From assembly GCF_012848855.1 (NCBI RefSeq), contig NZ_CP051630.1, forward strand, positions 1,157,501-1,221,500: DNA of 64,000 nucleotides, given 5' to 3'. Below, piece after piece: positions 43,417 to 54,169 of this stretch. A program made the position numbers and the translations under genes. The stretch is from Pyruvatibacter mobilis. Its GTDB lineage: Bacteria > Pseudomonadota > Alphaproteobacteria > CGMCC-115125. The stretch's first letter is position 1. Each line of letters begins with the position of its first letter. The notes under the pieces were generated by a model, which was not told the origin of the DNA, made no database searches, and worked only from the letters and a program-made list of their open reading frames with translations.

Positions 43417-45838
43417 GCCCAGCAAGCCGCCGGCCAGGAGCCGCGCGCTAGAAGCTGATGCAGAGGTGGCTGATCCTGCAGCCGCCGGTGGTTCTGCCAC
43501 ATCCGACATCACGAACGGCAGTGGTGCCGGACCGTCCGGAGTGACCCCCAGCGAGGGCCATGCGCCTTTTGCTCAGGTCCCCGAGATTCTCCCTGATCCG
43601 TTGAAAGCGGGCGCTGACCGCCCGAACCGCCCGATGATCCGCCAGTATGAGCTGGTTGAGCGCGTGAAGTCCTATTATCCGACTGCGGATGAAGGCCTGC
43701 TCAACCGGGCCTATGTGTACGCGATGAAGATGCACGGTTCGCAGAAGCGTGCCTCGGGTGATCCTTATTTCTCGCATCCGCTCGAGGTGGCCGGCATCCT
43801 GACGGACCTCAAGCTTGATCCTGCCACCATCGTGACCGCGCTGCTGCACGACACGATCGAGGATACGGATGCCACCCACAATGAGATCTCCGGCCTTTTC
43901 GGAGAAGAGATTGCCCAATTGGTGGATGGCGTCACGAAGCTGACGCGACTGGAACTCACCAGTGAGGAAACGAAGCAGGCGGAAAACTTCCGTAAACTGA
44001 TCCTCGCGATCTCCAAGGATGTGCGTGTGCTGCTGGTAAAGCTGGCTGACCGGCTGCATAACATGCGCACCCTTGAGCACATCAAGAAACCTTCCAGCCG
44101 GCGCCGCATTGCCCAGGAAACCATGGATATCTATGCGCCGCTTGCCGGGCGCATGGGGATGCAGAACTTTCGTGACGAGCTCGAGGACCTGTCCTTCGCC
44201 GAGCTTTATCCTGAGGCTCGGGCTGCCGTTAAATCGCGACTGGACCTCAAGCAGGAGAAAAGCCGCGAGCTTGTGGTGCGCATTGCGGATGAAATCCGCC
44301 GCAGGCTGGCAACTGTCGGTATCGAGGCCTGGGTATCAGGCCGAACCAAAAAACCGCATTCGATATGGCGGAAGATGGAGCGCAAGTCCATCTCGCTTGA
44401 ACAGCTGTCGGACATCTACGGCTTCCGCGTGATCGTCGAGAATGTTGATGATTGTTACCGGGCCCTTGGTGTCCTTCACTCGGCGTGGCCGGCGGTTCCC
44501 GGACGGTTCAAGGATTACATTTCGACACCCAAGGGCAACAATTACCGGTCGATCCATACGACTGTGGTGGGGCCCGAGCGCGAACGCGTGGAGATGCAGA
44601 TCCGGACGCTGGAAATGCACGAGGTGGACGAGTACGGCGTGGCCGCGCACTGGTTCTACAAGGACTATGTCGAGAACGGCCCGAAAAAGAATATTGCCGC
44701 TTCGGACGAACTTGTTGCGCCGTTCCGCTGGCTGCGCCGGGTGGTTGAGATGCTTGACCAGGCAACACCTGAGGAGTTCCTCGAGCATACGAAGCTCGAA
44801 ATGTTCCAGGACCAGGTCTTCTGCTTCACGCCTAAGGGGCGTCTGATTGCCTTGCCGACTGGGGCGACGCCGATCGACTTTGCCTATGCGGTCCATACGG
44901 ACATTGGTGATCGCTGTGTTGGTGCGCAGGTGAACGGCAGGCACGTGCCATTGCGCTCAGAGCTGCACAATGGTGATGAAGTCGAGATCATTACCACCGA
45001 GCAGCAGGTGCCGCCGCGCGGGTGGGAAGACATTGTGAAGACCGGCAAAGCGCGGCTGGCAATCAGGGCTCATCGCCGCCGGGCCGAGCGGGATGAACAC
45101 ATCCGCCTGGGTCGTGGGCTGGCTGAGAGCGCCTTGCGGGCAGAGGGACTGCCTTGTGATGAAGCCGCCCTCGAAGTGGCCTTGCACGATCTGCCATCGA
45201 CAACGCTGGACAACCTGCTTGAACAGCTCGGGCGGTCCAGCCTGACCGTGGACGCTGTTGTTCAGGCGATGATGAAACACTTCAAGCCGGAAAAGCGCTC
45301 CCGCCGACCGCGCATGAAAGGTGCGCCGGTAGCTGCCGCGGCGGGCAAGGCGCGGGCTGAGGGCCAGATGCCGCGCCGGCGTCCGGATGCTGTGCCCATC
45401 ACGGGAGCCGGGCCCGGAACCGGGGTGATCCTGTCACCTATTTCCATGCCCATTCCGGGAGACCGGATTGTTGGTATCTCTCAGCCGGGCAAAGGTGTGG
45501 AAGTCTTCCGGATCGATAGTCCGTCACTTGCCGAGTTCGACGAACAGCCGGAGCGCTGGCTGGACATGTCCTGGGATATCGACCCGGACGATCATCGCCT
45601 GTTTCCGGCGCGTGTGGTGCTGACGCTTGCCAACTCTCCCGGTGCGCTGGGGGATGTCGCGACGGTGACCGGCAAGCATGGCGCCAATATCGAAAATCTC
45701 ATCACCACCGACCGAAAGCCCGACTTCTATGAAATGGTTGTCGATATCGGGGTGGAGAATGCCAAGCATCTCGAGCGGCTTCTGACAGCGCTGCGTGGCC
45801 TGAAGACCGTGTCGGCTGCCAAGCGCGTCTATGGGTAG
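43394..45838 (+). CDS. Bifunctional (p)ppGpp synthetase/hydrolase (Rsh)
   Basis: Long RelA/SpoT homologue controlling the stringent response. HD hydrolase domain: [42 protein letters not shown]. Synthetase domain: [33 protein letters not shown] and [20 protein letters not shown], where RFKD is the RxKD loop of bifunctional enzymes. A TGS domain ([19 protein letters not shown]) and a C-terminal ACT domain ([18 protein letters not shown]) follow. Homologues usually begin at [12 protein letters not shown] (ATG 43634, 734 residues). The frame stays open with plausible codon use to ATG 43394 inside rpoZ (814 residues); neither start has a good ribosome site. Confidence 0.95.
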   Translation: MRNTRTSRPSKPPARSRALEADAEVADPAAAGGSATSDITNGSGAGPSGVTPSEGHAPFAQVPEILPDPLKAGADRPNRPMIRQYELVERVKSYYPTADEGLLNRAYVYAMKMHGSQKRASGDPYFSHPLEVAGILTDLKLDPATIVTALLHDTIEDTDATHNEISGLFGEEIAQLVDGVTKLTRLELTSEETKQAENFRKLILAISKDVRVLLVKLADRLHNMRTLEHIKKPSSRRRIAQETMDIYAPLAGRMGMQNFRDELEDLSFAELYPEARAAVKSRLDLKQEKSRELVVRIADEIRRRLATVGIEAWVSGRTKKPHSIWRKMERKSISLEQLSDIYGFRVIVENVDDCYRALGVLHSAWPAVPGRFKDYISTPKGNNYRSIHTTVVGPERERVEMQIRTLEMHEVDEYGVAAHWFYKDYVENGPKKNIAASDELVAPFRWLRRVVEMLDQATPEEFLEHTKLEMFQDQVFCFTPKGRLIALPTGATPIDFAYAVHTDIGDRCVGAQVNGRHVPLRSELHNGDEVEIITTEQQVPPRGWEDIVKTGKARLAIRAHRRRAERDEHIRLGRGLAESALRAEGLPCDEAALEVALHDLPSTTLDNLLEQLGRSSLTVDAVVQAMMKHFKPEKRSRRPRMKGAPVAAAAGKARAEGQMPRRRPDAVPITGAGPGTGVILSPISMPIPGDRIVGISQPGKGVEVFRIDSPSLAEFDEQPERWLDMSWDIDPDDHRLFPARVVLTLANSPGALGDVATVTGKHGANIENLITTDRKPDFYEMVVDIGVENAKHLERLLTALRGLKTVSAAKRVYG

Positions 45839-45883
45839 CGGATGCTATTTGCAGGTCCTGCACGGTTTGCTATTGAGCGCTTC

Positions 45884-46486
45884 ATGACAGATTCAGCCCT
45901 CAGCCTCGACCAGGTTCTTGACGAGTTCCGCGCTGCCGGCGCCTTGCTCGAAGGTCACTTCATCCTGTCGTCCGGACGGCATTCGGATACCTACCTGGAA
46001 AAGAACAAGGTCTTTATGGACCCGGCACGCACGGCGAAGCTTGCTGCCGCGCTCGCTGGCAAGGTGCGGGCGCAGCTGGGTGATGGCATTGATGTCGTTG
46101 TCGCGCCGGCGGTCGGGGCGATTATCCCGGGGTACGAGATGGCACGTCAGCTGGGGCTGAGGTCCATGTTCACGGAGCGTGAAGACGGCAAGTTCGTGTT
46201 TCGGCGCAACTTCGTCCTGGCGCCCGGCGCGCGGGTTTTGATGGTCGAGGATATTGTCACGACCGGCCTGTCCTCGCGTGAGTGCCTGGCAGCGATCCGC
46301 GAAGCTGGCGGAAATCCTGTTGCGGCGGCTTGTTTTGTTGACCGGTCAGGAGGCAAAGCGGATCTGGGCGTGCCGATGATCCCGCTGGCACAACTGGATG
46401 TGCCGAGTTATGCCCCGGACGAGTTGCCTGATGCACTTGCCGCGATTCCGGCGATCAAGCCGGGAAGCCGGAACCTGAAAGCCTGA
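45884..46486 (+). CDS. pyrE: Orotate phosphoribosyltransferase
   Basis: Adds PRPP to orotate in pyrimidine synthesis. 200 residues from ATG 45884 ([20 protein letters not shown]); the in-frame ATG at 45842 adds 14 residues not seen in the family. Motifs: [52 protein letters not shown] and the PRPP loop [16 protein letters not shown]. It follows rsh by 45 bases on the same strand. Confidence 0.96.
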   Translation: MTDSALSLDQVLDEFRAAGALLEGHFILSSGRHSDTYLEKNKVFMDPARTAKLAAALAGKVRAQLGDGIDVVVAPAVGAIIPGYEMARQLGLRSMFTEREDGKFVFRRNFVLAPGARVLMVEDIVTTGLSSRECLAAIREAGGNPVAAACFVDRSGGKADLGVPMIPLAQLDVPSYAPDELPDALAAIPAIKPGSRNLKA

Positions 46487-46573
46487 CACAGGTCCAAGGG
46501 GCAGAATGGCCCCGGTGCAATTGGCGGCGTCTGGCTGTTTACTTCCACATGGCGGCGCACCACATTTCCCACC

Positions 46574-47338
46574 ATGAGCACTTCATCCTTGCGCCTTGGC
46601 GTCAACATAGATCACGTGGCCACCATCCGGAATGCTCGGGGCGGCCAGCACCCGGACCCTGTGCGCGCAGCTGAAATGGCTGCGAAGGCTGGGGCAGACG
46701 GGATCACTGCGCATCTGCGCGAAGATCGCCGTCATATCTCGGACGGTGATATTGATCGTCTGATGGGTGCGATCACTTTGCCGCTCAATCTTGAAATGGC
46801 GGCTACGGATGAAATGCTGGCCATTGCCTTGCGGCACCGGCCGCATGCGTGCTGCCTGGTCCCCGAGCGCCGGGAAGAACTGACAACAGAAGGCGGCCTC
46901 GATGCCGCCGCTCAGCACAACCATCTGGCACCCTATGTCGGGCAGCTGGTGGATGCGGGCATCCGCGTGTCTCTCTTCGTCAACCCCGACAGGATCCAGT
47001 TGGCCGTCGCCAAAGCCATGGGGGCCCAGGTGGTGGAGCTGCATACCGGTGCCTTTTGTGACGCGGTCAACGAAGGCCGTGCCGAAGATGCAGCCTCAGA
47101 GCTTGAGCGCCTCAGGATTGCGGCGCGGGAGGGACGCGAGATGGGGCTTGAGATGCATGCGGGTCATGGCATCACCTTCGAGAGCGTGGGACCGGTTGCC
47201 TCGATCCCGGAATTCGTTGAGCTCAATATCGGCCACTTCCTGATTGGTGAGGCCATTTTCGGAGGACTCGATTCCACCATCCGGCGCATGCGGGCTCTGA
47301 TGGACCAGGCCCGGTCTTCGTCCACGCAGATTGCCTGA
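46574..47338 (+). CDS. pdxJ: Pyridoxine 5'-phosphate synthase
   Basis: TIM-barrel enzyme of the DXP-dependent vitamin B6 pathway that forms pyridoxine 5'-phosphate from 1-deoxyxylulose 5-phosphate and aminoacetone phosphate. 254 residues. Motifs: LGVNIDHVATIRNARGG at the start, HPDPVRAAEMAAKAGADGIT, HLREDRRHISDGDI, CCLVPERREELTTEGGLD, HAGHGITFES and NIGHFLIGEAIFGGL. acpS follows after 12 bases, a conserved pdxJ-acpS pairing. Confidence 0.98.
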   Translation: MSTSSLRLGVNIDHVATIRNARGGQHPDPVRAAEMAAKAGADGITAHLREDRRHISDGDIDRLMGAITLPLNLEMAATDEMLAIALRHRPHACCLVPERREELTTEGGLDAAAQHNHLAPYVGQLVDAGIRVSLFVNPDRIQLAVAKAMGAQVVELHTGAFCDAVNEGRAEDAASELERLRIAAREGREMGLEMHAGHGITFESVGPVASIPEFVELNIGHFLIGEAIFGGLDSTIRRMRALMDQARSSSTQIA

Positions 47339-47350
47339 GGAGGGGTGCTG

Positions 47351-47782
47351 ATGATCCTTGGCATCGGCAATGACCTGATCGACATCCGCCGTATCGAGAA
47401 TACACTTGAGCGCTTCGGTGACCGGTTCATCCAGCGGGTGTTTACCGAGGTTGAGCAGGCCAAGAGCGAGCGTCGACGCAATCGGGCAGCATCCTATGCG
47501 AAGCGTTTTGCTGCCAAGGAAGCCTGCTCAAAGGCGCTGGGGACCGGACTGCGCCAGGGCACATTCTGGCGCGACATGGGGGTTGCCAATCTGCGGAGCG
47601 GAAAACCGACGATGGTGCTGACCGGCGGTGCCTTGGGCCATCTGGAGCGGATGACACCCTCAGGCATGGTTGCGCAGATCGACCTGACGATAACGGATGA
47701 CATGCCCCTGGCTCAGGCGATTGTGATCATTTCAGCCGTACCGGCAGATGTGGCGGAAATGTCCGGTTTGACCGGGCGATAG
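47351..47782 (+). CDS. acpS: Holo-[acyl-carrier-protein] synthase
   Basis: Transfers 4'-phosphopantetheine from CoA to acyl carrier protein. 143 residues from ATG 47351, which follows AGGAGGGG; GTG 47345 is less likely. Motifs: [20 protein letters not shown] with the metal-binding Asp, then [20 protein letters not shown] with the catalytic Glu/Lys, and [20 protein letters not shown]. Sits between pdxJ and lepB as in many alphaproteobacteria. Confidence 0.97.
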   Translation: MILGIGNDLIDIRRIENTLERFGDRFIQRVFTEVEQAKSERRRNRAASYAKRFAAKEACSKALGTGLRQGTFWRDMGVANLRSGKPTMVLTGGALGHLERMTPSGMVAQIDLTITDDMPLAQAIVIISAVPADVAEMSGLTGR

Positions 47783-47928
47783 AGCTCTGAGGGCCGCTCA
47801 ACGTTGCATGGGCGGGCGTATGAGGCTATCAGCGCCATATATGTGGCAATTCTTCATGATATCCGACCTATAGGTAAGCATTGCCGCGCGTGCAGACGCT
47901 TTGGCGGCCACAGGTGGAAAGCAGCAGA

Positions 47929-48684
47929 ATGTCCGAGAAGACGAATACGGTGGAGCAGTCCAGCGGGACGATCGAGACGGTCAAAACCATCGGCTATGCG
48001 CTTCTCATTGCGCTGGTCATTCGGGCGCTTCTGTTTCAGCCGTTTTCCATCCCGTCCGGCTCGATGCTCTCGACCCTGCTGATCGGCGATTACCTGTTTG
48101 TCTCGAAATACGCCTATGGCTATTCCAAGCATTCGCTACCCTTCAGCCCGCCGTTGTTTTCGGGTCGTGTTTTCGCGGGGGAGCCGGAGCGGGGTGACGT
48201 CATTGTCTTCAAGCTGCCTCGTGACGGGCGCACGGATTACATCAAGCGCCTGATCGGGTTGCCGGGTGACAAGATCCAGATGCGTTCCGGACAGCTTTTC
48301 ATCAACGGGGAAGCCGTGCCTCGCGAGCGGGTCGAGGATTTCCTCGAGGAAGACCGCTACGGCAATATCAGTCGCATCCCGCGCTACCGGGAGACATTGC
48401 CGAACGGCAAGACCTATTTGACGCTGGACGAGCTGCGCAATGGTCCAGGGGACAACACTGGCGTGTTTACCGTGCCGGCTGGCCATTACTTCATGATGGG
48501 TGACAACCGCGACAACAGCCAGGACAGCCGCATTCCCGGTGCTGTGGGTTATGTTCCCTTCGAGAACCTGGTCGGGCGCGCGGAGTTCATTTTCTATTCG
48601 ACAGATGGCTCCGCCAGTTTCTGGGAGTTCTGGCGTTGGCCGTCGGTGACCCGATGGGGCCGTATTGGACAGGGTGTCAATTGA
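47929..48684 (+). CDS. lepB: Signal peptidase I
   Basis: Membrane-bound serine/lysine protease that removes Sec and Tat signal peptides. 251 residues from ATG 47929. An N-terminal membrane helix (TIGYALLIALVIRALLF) precedes the catalytic Ser45 in PSGSMLSTLLIGDYLFV and the general-base Lys106 in DYIKRLIGLPGDKI. GHYFMMGDNRDNSQDSR and GYVPFENLVGRA are box D/E elements. Its stop codon overlaps the TTG start of rnc. Confidence 0.97.
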   Translation: MSEKTNTVEQSSGTIETVKTIGYALLIALVIRALLFQPFSIPSGSMLSTLLIGDYLFVSKYAYGYSKHSLPFSPPLFSGRVFAGEPERGDVIVFKLPRDGRTDYIKRLIGLPGDKIQMRSGQLFINGEAVPRERVEDFLEEDRYGNISRIPRYRETLPNGKTYLTLDELRNGPGDNTGVFTVPAGHYFMMGDNRDNSQDSRIPGAVGYVPFENLVGRAEFIFYSTDGSASFWEFWRWPSVTRWGRIGQGVN

Positions 48685-49430
48685 CGCGGCAGCCCAAGAC
48701 GAAGACCAGACGCGCCGGTGGGAAAACCGGGCGTGGAGCCGGGCAGGGGCAGTCGCCTGCCGCGCTTGCACAGGTCCTCGGCCACGAATTTACCGATCCC
48801 ACTTTACTGGAACGTGCGTTGACCCATGCCAGTGCAACGGCACCTGGCGGCGTGGACAATGAGCGCATGGAGTTTCTCGGTGACCGGGTGCTGGGTTTGG
48901 TAATTGCCGATGCCCTGATCGAGCGGTTTCCGTCCGCGACAGAAGGGGAGATGGCGCCCCGCCTCAACAAGCTGGTGCGACGGGAGACCTGTGCACAGGT
49001 AGCCCGGGGCCTGGAGATTGGCGCGTTCCTCCGGCTGGCACCAAGCGAGGAACGTCAGGGCGGGCGTGACAAGACGGCGATCCTCGCCAATGCAATGGAA
49101 GCCGTGATTGCTGCCCTCTATCTGGATGGTGGCCTTGAGGTGGCGCGGCAGTTCATCCTCAAGAACTGGAGCGGGCCGTTCGATGCGGTTGCGCAGGTGC
49201 CGCGGGATTCCAAGACCGTGCTGCAGGAGCTGTTGCATGCCCGTGGTCTGAGCCATCCCGCCTATCGCACCATCGCGCGGGCCGGCTCTGATCATGCGCC
49301 GGTTTTCACCGTCGAGGTGGATGGGGGCGAAGCAGGTATTGCGCGTGCTGACGGTGCGTCAAAGCGGGCTGCTGAGCAGGCCGCAGCGGCAGCCCTGATT
49401 GCTGATCTGGAAAACACGAATGACAACTGA
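48681..49430 (+). CDS. rnc: Ribonuclease III
   Basis: Double-strand-specific endoribonuclease that processes rRNA precursors and some mRNAs. 249 residues from TTG 48681, which overlaps the lepB TGA (TTGA) and follows AGGG; the overlap suggests coupled translation. The signature ERMEFLGDRVLGLVIADALI carries catalytic acids, KTAILANAMEAVIAALYLDG the second set, and the C-terminal dsRNA-binding domain spans DSKTVLQELLHARGLSHPAY to the Ala-rich end. The first ~25 residues are basic and variable. Confidence 0.97.
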   Translation: MTRQPKTKTRRAGGKTGRGAGQGQSPAALAQVLGHEFTDPTLLERALTHASATAPGGVDNERMEFLGDRVLGLVIADALIERFPSATEGEMAPRLNKLVRRETCAQVARGLEIGAFLRLAPSEERQGGRDKTAILANAMEAVIAALYLDGGLEVARQFILKNWSGPFDAVAQVPRDSKTVLQELLHARGLSHPAYRTIARAGSDHAPVFTVEVDGGEAGIARADGASKRAAEQAAAAALIADLENTNDN

Positions 49431-50343
49431 CACGACCGAGACGACCCGCGCTGGATTTGTTGCACTGATCGGTGCTCCCAACGCGGGCAAGTCCACCCTG
49501 CTGAATCAACTGGTGGGGCAGAAGGTGGCAATCGTCACCCATAAGGCTCAGACCACCCGGGCACGCATTCGCGGCATTACGATGGAAGGCAACAGCCAGA
49601 TCGTTTTCGTGGATACACCAGGCATCTTTACGCCCAAGCGGCGTCTGGACCGGGCCATGGTCGCGGCTGCGTGGGGTGGCGCAGAAGAGGCCGATGCCAC
49701 GGCTCTGATCGTGGATGCGAAGCGCACATCGCCCGAACATGAGGGTTTCCAGGCGATACTTGCGTCGCTGCAGGACGCAAAGATGCCGCTGGTGCTCGTC
49801 CTGAACAAGGTGGATGAGGCGCCGAAGGAACGGTTGATGCAGCTTGCTGCAGTCGCAAATGAGGCGGTTCCCTTTGCGCATACCTTCATGATTTCAGCTC
49901 TGTCAGGATCCGGCGTGGACGACCTGCGAACATGTCTGGCGGAGATGATGCCTGAAGGGCCTTATCTCTATCCCGAGGATCAGGTGGCGGATCTGTCGCA
50001 GCGCGTGCTTGCGGCGGAAATCACCCGGGAGAAGCTGTTTTTGCGCCTTCATGAAGAATTGCCCTATGCCACTACGGTGGAGACTGAAGCCTGGGAGCCG
50101 CGGAAAGACGGGTCCGTGAAGATCAGCCAGGTGATCTACGTTGAGCGGGACGGGCAGAAGGGCATCGTGCTGGGGAAGGGCGGGGCGACCGTCAAGGATA
50201 TTGGCGAGGCGGCCCGCAAGGACATCGAGGAAGCACTCGGGATCAGGGCGCATCTCTTCCTGTTCGTGAAAGTTCGAGAAAACTGGGCAGATGATCCTGA
50301 GCGCTATCGTATGATGGGGCTCGATTATCCGGGGCGGGCCTGA
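49420..50343 (+). CDS. era: GTPase Era
   Basis: Essential GTPase for 30S subunit assembly, binding 16S rRNA near its 3' end. 307 residues from ATG 49420, overlapping the rnc end by 11 bases. G1 is GAPNAGKSTLLNQLVG, G2 is in TRARIRGIT, G3 DTPGIFTP and G4 LNKVDEAPKE; the KH domain at the C-terminus contains IVLGKGGATVKDIGEAAR. rnc-era overlap is widely conserved. Confidence 0.98.
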   Translation: MTTDTTETTRAGFVALIGAPNAGKSTLLNQLVGQKVAIVTHKAQTTRARIRGITMEGNSQIVFVDTPGIFTPKRRLDRAMVAAAWGGAEEADATALIVDAKRTSPEHEGFQAILASLQDAKMPLVLVLNKVDEAPKERLMQLAAVANEAVPFAHTFMISALSGSGVDDLRTCLAEMMPEGPYLYPEDQVADLSQRVLAAEITREKLFLRLHEELPYATTVETEAWEPRKDGSVKISQVIYVERDGQKGIVLGKGGATVKDIGEAARKDIEEALGIRAHLFLFVKVRENWADDPERYRMMGLDYPGRA

Positions 50344-50508
50344 CGACCGGACCGGTTCCGATATGTCCACATGAGTGGATAAGCCCGTGCACAGTTACAA
50401 TTCCGTTGTCGAATTGTTGCAACCCTCGGGGTGAAATTGGTGACGCTCAACCTGAATTTGCCGACTCAACCACATCAACTTACGTCAAAACGGGCGCTGT
50501 AACCCGCG

Positions 50509-51240
50509 ATGGAGTGGACTGATGACGGCATTGTCCTGCATGTGCGCCCATATGGTGAGTCATCTGTCATTCTGGAGGCTCTGACGCGAGACCATGGTCG
50601 CCATCTTGGCCTTGTGCGGGGCGGCTCTTCCAAGAAAATGCGTGGGATCCTGCAACCTGGCAATGGCTTGCGGCTGGTGTGGCGGGCGCGGCTTCAGGAG
50701 CATCTCGGCAATTATGCTGTTGAACCGGCCCGGGAGCGCGTGGGTGTCGCGCTGGGCGACAGGGCTGCCCTGGCGGGGCTGACGGCTGCGGCGTCGGTTG
50801 CCAGCGCACTGTTGCCGGAGCGGGAAGCGCATCCGAAGGTCTTTGACGGGCTGATGATTGTCCTGGAGGCGCTTGAAGACCTTGAAACATGGCCGGTATT
50901 GCTGGTGCGCTGGGAGCTTGGGCTGCTTGAGGATCTCGGGTTTGGGCTTGACCTGCAGGCCTGTGCTTTGACGGGTGAAACAGAGAACCTCGCTTATGTC
51001 TCTCCCCGATCCGGGCGGGCGGTCACCGCTGAAGCAGCGGGCCAGTACAAAGAGCGGCTGCTGGTCCTGCCTGCCTTCCTGACAGGAGCCATGGAGGCCA
51101 GTGTGGGGGATGTGCTTGCCGGGCTCAGGCTGACGGGTTTTTTCCTGGAGAAACGGGTGCTGGCCCCTAACGACAAGGTCCTTCCGGCTCCCCGTATGTC
51201 ACTACCCGACCAACTTGAAAAGCTGATGCGCAGGGCTTGA
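50509..51240 (+). CDS. recO: DNA repair protein RecO
   Basis: Helps RecR load RecA on single-stranded gaps. 243 residues. N-terminal OB fold: MEWTDDGIVLHVRPYGESSV, ILEALTRDHGRHLGLVRGGS. The helical C-terminal part includes WELGLLEDLGFGLDLQACAL. The zinc-finger cysteines of some RecO proteins are largely absent (one Cys in QACALTG). It lies 165 bases after era; no clear promoter was assigned in the gap. Confidence 0.95.
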   Translation: MEWTDDGIVLHVRPYGESSVILEALTRDHGRHLGLVRGGSSKKMRGILQPGNGLRLVWRARLQEHLGNYAVEPARERVGVALGDRAALAGLTAAASVASALLPEREAHPKVFDGLMIVLEALEDLETWPVLLVRWELGLLEDLGFGLDLQACALTGETENLAYVSPRSGRAVTAEAAGQYKERLLVLPAFLTGAMEASVGDVLAGLRLTGFFLEKRVLAPNDKVLPAPRMSLPDQLEKLMRRA

Positions 51241-51390
51241 ACCGCCACGCCAGGCCCCATTCCCGGCCATATTTGATCGCTTGACCGGTATGGTCCAGCG
51301 GGCGACCAACAAGCCTTGGCTTATGGGATTGATTCGTAATCCCGCAGCCCGAAATCTTCCTTCCGACGGATCTGATCTGCGACCGACCCG

Positions 51391-53652
51391 ATGAGTAAAC
51401 CGACCACCCCTCCGGACAATGCCCAGCCTCTTGCCCTGCGCGAGGCGCTTGAAGAGCGCTATCTTGCCTATGCGCTGTCGACGATTACCCAGCGGGCGCT
51501 GCCGGATGTGCGGGACGGCCTGAAACCTGTGCAGCGCCGGCTTCTGTTCGCCATGCGGCAGTTGAAGCTGGATCCGAATACGGGCTTCAAGAAATGCGCC
51601 CGCGTCGTAGGTGAAGTGATCGGCCGGTACCATCCGCATGGCGACCAGTCGATCTATGATGCCCTGGTGCGCCTGGCCCAGGACTTCGCACAGCGCTATC
51701 CGATGGTGGAAGGCCAGGGGAACTTCGGCAATATCGACGGTGATAATGCGGCCGCCATGCGGTACACGGAAAGCCGCATGACCGAGGTCGCGCGGCTCAT
51801 GCTCGATGGGCTGGATCAGGATACTGTCGATTTCCGGGCGACCTATGACGGCGAGGATGAAGAGCCGGTGGTGTTGCCGGCGGCGTTCCCCAACCTCCTG
51901 GCCAATGGCACGACGGGTATCGCCGTCGGCATGGCGACATCCATTCCGCCGCACAACGCAGCTGAGCTGGTGGATGCGTCGCTGCATCTCATCAAGCAAC
52001 CCAACGCGCGGGACGATACGCTTCTCAAATATGTTCCGGGCCCGGACTTTCCGACCGGCGGCGTTCTGATTGAACCTGCCGAGGAGATTGCCAAGGCATA
52101 TCGCACCGGGCGCGGGTCATTCCGTCTGCGTGCGAAATGGGAGCGTGAGGATATCGGGCGGGGGGGCTATCAGGTTGTTGTCACCGAGATGCCCTATCAG
52201 GTGCAGAAGGCCAAACTGATTGAGCGGGTTGCCGACCTGCTGCAGGCAAAGAAACTTCCATTGCTGTCGGATATCCGCGATGAATCCGCCGAGGACATCC
52301 GGCTGGTGCTCGAGCCAAAGACACGCACCGTGGAGCCTGAGGTCCTTATGGAGAGCCTGTTCCGTGCGACGGACCTGGAAGTGCGGATTCCGCTGAATAT
52401 GAATGTGTTGAGTGGCGGACAGGTCCCTCAGGTGATGAGCCTCAAGGACAGTCTGCAGGCCTTCCTTGATCATCGGCGGGATGTGCTGTTGCGCCGGACG
52501 CGGTTCCGTCTCGACAAGATCGCGCACCGGCTGGAGGTGCTTGAAGGCTACCTGATCGCCTATCTCAATCTTGATGAGGTCATCCGTATCATCCGTGAGG
52601 AGGATGAACCGAAGAAGGAGCTGATCAAGACCTTCAAGCTGACCGACGTGCAGGCCGAGGCCATTCTCAACATGCGCTTGCGGTCCCTGCGCAAGCTGGA
52701 AGAGATGGAAATCAAAGGTGAGCACAAGGACCTGACTGCAGAGCGGAAAACACTGAATGCGCTGCTCAAGTCCGAAGGCAAGCAGTGGGATACAATTGCC
52801 GGTGAGCTTAAGGAACTGAAGGGGAGCTTTGGGCCCAAGTCGACGCTTGGCAAACGCCGAACGACTCTGGCCGACGCGCCTGATGTGGATGAAGCGGCCG
52901 TTGTCGAAGAACTGACGGTCAAGGAGCCGATTACGGTGGTCTGCTCTGAGAGTGGCTGGGTGCGGACGCTCAAGGGCCACACGGACGATACGTCGTCGCT
53001 CAAATACAAAGCCGGTGACGGCCCCAAATTCGCGATTCATGCTCAGACCACGGACAAAGTCATCCTGTTTGCCACCAATGGCCGGTTCTACACGCTGGAT
53101 GCTGGCAAGCTACCCGGCGGACGTGGGTTCGGTGAACCTGTATCCGTGATGGTGGATCTTGGCGACGGGGAGAGCGTGGTTGCGATGTTCGTCCACCAAC
53201 CGGGGCGGTCGTTGCTGGTAGCCTCGCAAGGCGGCCATGGGTTCGTGGTTGATGAGGATGACATCATCGCCATGACCCGCAAAGGCAAGCAGGTTCTGAA
53301 CGTGGCTGCCGGCGATGAGGCTCTTATCTGCACCGTTGCGGATGGAGACACGGTGGCGGTTATGGGCGAGAACCGGAAACTGCTCCTGTTCCCGCTGGAC
53401 CAGGTGAACCGCATGGCGCGGGGACGTGGTGTCCGACTGCAGCGCTACAAGGATGGCGGCCTTCGTCACGCCAAGGTCTTCAAGTTGAAGGACGGGTTCC
53501 AGTGGCGCGATGGAGGCGGCCAGAAGTCGCTTGATGCCAAGGTACTCAAGGACTGGCGCGGGGAACGAGCCCAGGCAGGACGCTTGCCACCCAACGGTTT
53601 CCCCAAGCGCGACTGGGCACCTCGTGACGGGTCGATTCAGACGGATCTCTAG
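51391..53652 (+). CDS. parC: DNA topoisomerase IV subunit A
   Basis: Type IIA topoisomerase subunit that unlinks daughter chromosomes. 753 residues. Features: [40 protein letters not shown], the quinolone-region [20 protein letters not shown], the catalytic Tyr in [15 protein letters not shown], and the C-terminal beta-pinwheel blades ([32 protein letters not shown]). Position after recO and the sequence pattern fit ParC rather than GyrA. Confidence 0.96.
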   Translation: MSKPTTPPDNAQPLALREALEERYLAYALSTITQRALPDVRDGLKPVQRRLLFAMRQLKLDPNTGFKKCARVVGEVIGRYHPHGDQSIYDALVRLAQDFAQRYPMVEGQGNFGNIDGDNAAAMRYTESRMTEVARLMLDGLDQDTVDFRATYDGEDEEPVVLPAAFPNLLANGTTGIAVGMATSIPPHNAAELVDASLHLIKQPNARDDTLLKYVPGPDFPTGGVLIEPAEEIAKAYRTGRGSFRLRAKWEREDIGRGGYQVVVTEMPYQVQKAKLIERVADLLQAKKLPLLSDIRDESAEDIRLVLEPKTRTVEPEVLMESLFRATDLEVRIPLNMNVLSGGQVPQVMSLKDSLQAFLDHRRDVLLRRTRFRLDKIAHRLEVLEGYLIAYLNLDEVIRIIREEDEPKKELIKTFKLTDVQAEAILNMRLRSLRKLEEMEIKGEHKDLTAERKTLNALLKSEGKQWDTIAGELKELKGSFGPKSTLGKRRTTLADAPDVDEAAVVEELTVKEPITVVCSESGWVRTLKGHTDDTSSLKYKAGDGPKFAIHAQTTDKVILFATNGRFYTLDAGKLPGGRGFGEPVSVMVDLGDGESVVAMFVHQPGRSLLVASQGGHGFVVDEDDIIAMTRKGKQVLNVAAGDEALICTVADGDTVAVMGENRKLLLFPLDQVNRMARGRGVRLQRYKDGGLRHAKVFKLKDGFQWRDGGGQKSLDAKVLKDWRGERAQAGRLPPNGFPKRDWAPRDGSIQTDL

Positions 53653-53664
53653 CCCGTCTGAACT

Positions 53665-54150
53665 CTATTCGGCTTCGAAGACGTGCACTTTGTCGTAGCC
53701 CCAGAAGCGGACCATCAGCTGATACTGTTCGCCTGCCTTATAGCGGGCGGCATCCAGCATGATCTCGTTTGAGTCCTCGACAAAGGAGCTTGGCGTCAGG
53801 TCGGCATTCATGACCACCTGGGCGCAGGTCTCCTCCGGCTCGCCCTGCACGAAATTGCCCCCGGCATCTGCGACGAACCACCGGTGAATGCGGCAGGGGT
53901 TCGCGACTTCGAGGACAACGGGTTCCTTGGTATTGTTCTTCAGATTCACGGTGTAAGTGAGCGGGACATCGCCGCGGGTGGGCAGGATGACCTTTTCGGG
54001 CGCTGTGAGCGTAAGCTGGATCGGGTCTTCGTCGAACTCGATCCATCCCTGGGTGATCGCAATCGACGCGATGCCGACCACGGCAAAGATCGCAAGCGTT
54101 GAGGCGAGGGGATTTGGTCCGGTCGCGCCGGACTTGCTCTTTTCACTCAT
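53665..54150 (-). CDS. Membrane-anchored periplasmic protein of unknown function
   Basis: 161-residue protein with a short cytoplasmic start, one membrane helix (LASTLAIFAVVGIASIAIT) and a periplasmic beta-rich domain. The pattern LTYTVNLKNNTKEPVVLEV, then WFVADAGGNFVQG and ARYKAGEQYQLMVRFWGYD, resembles the Ig-like BsuPI fold, but the match is weak. Two cysteines (NPCRIHRW, EETCAQVV) could form a disulfide. It follows the TRAP large permease gene by 19 bases and is the last gene of that cluster, so it may assist the transporter. Confidence 0.75.
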   Translation of the reverse strand: MSEKSKSGATGPNPLASTLAIFAVVGIASIAITQGWIEFDEDPIQLTLTAPEKVILPTRGDVPLTYTVNLKNNTKEPVVLEVANPCRIHRWFVADAGGNFVQGEPEETCAQVVMNADLTPSSFVEDSNEIMLDAARYKAGEQYQLMVRFWGYDKVHVFEAE

Positions 54151-54169
54151 GGATCAACTCACTTTCGGA

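Noticed and set aside
46497-46520. GGGGC...GCCCC hairpin after pyrE as a terminator
   Set aside because: Stem is only about 5 bp and is not followed by T residues.
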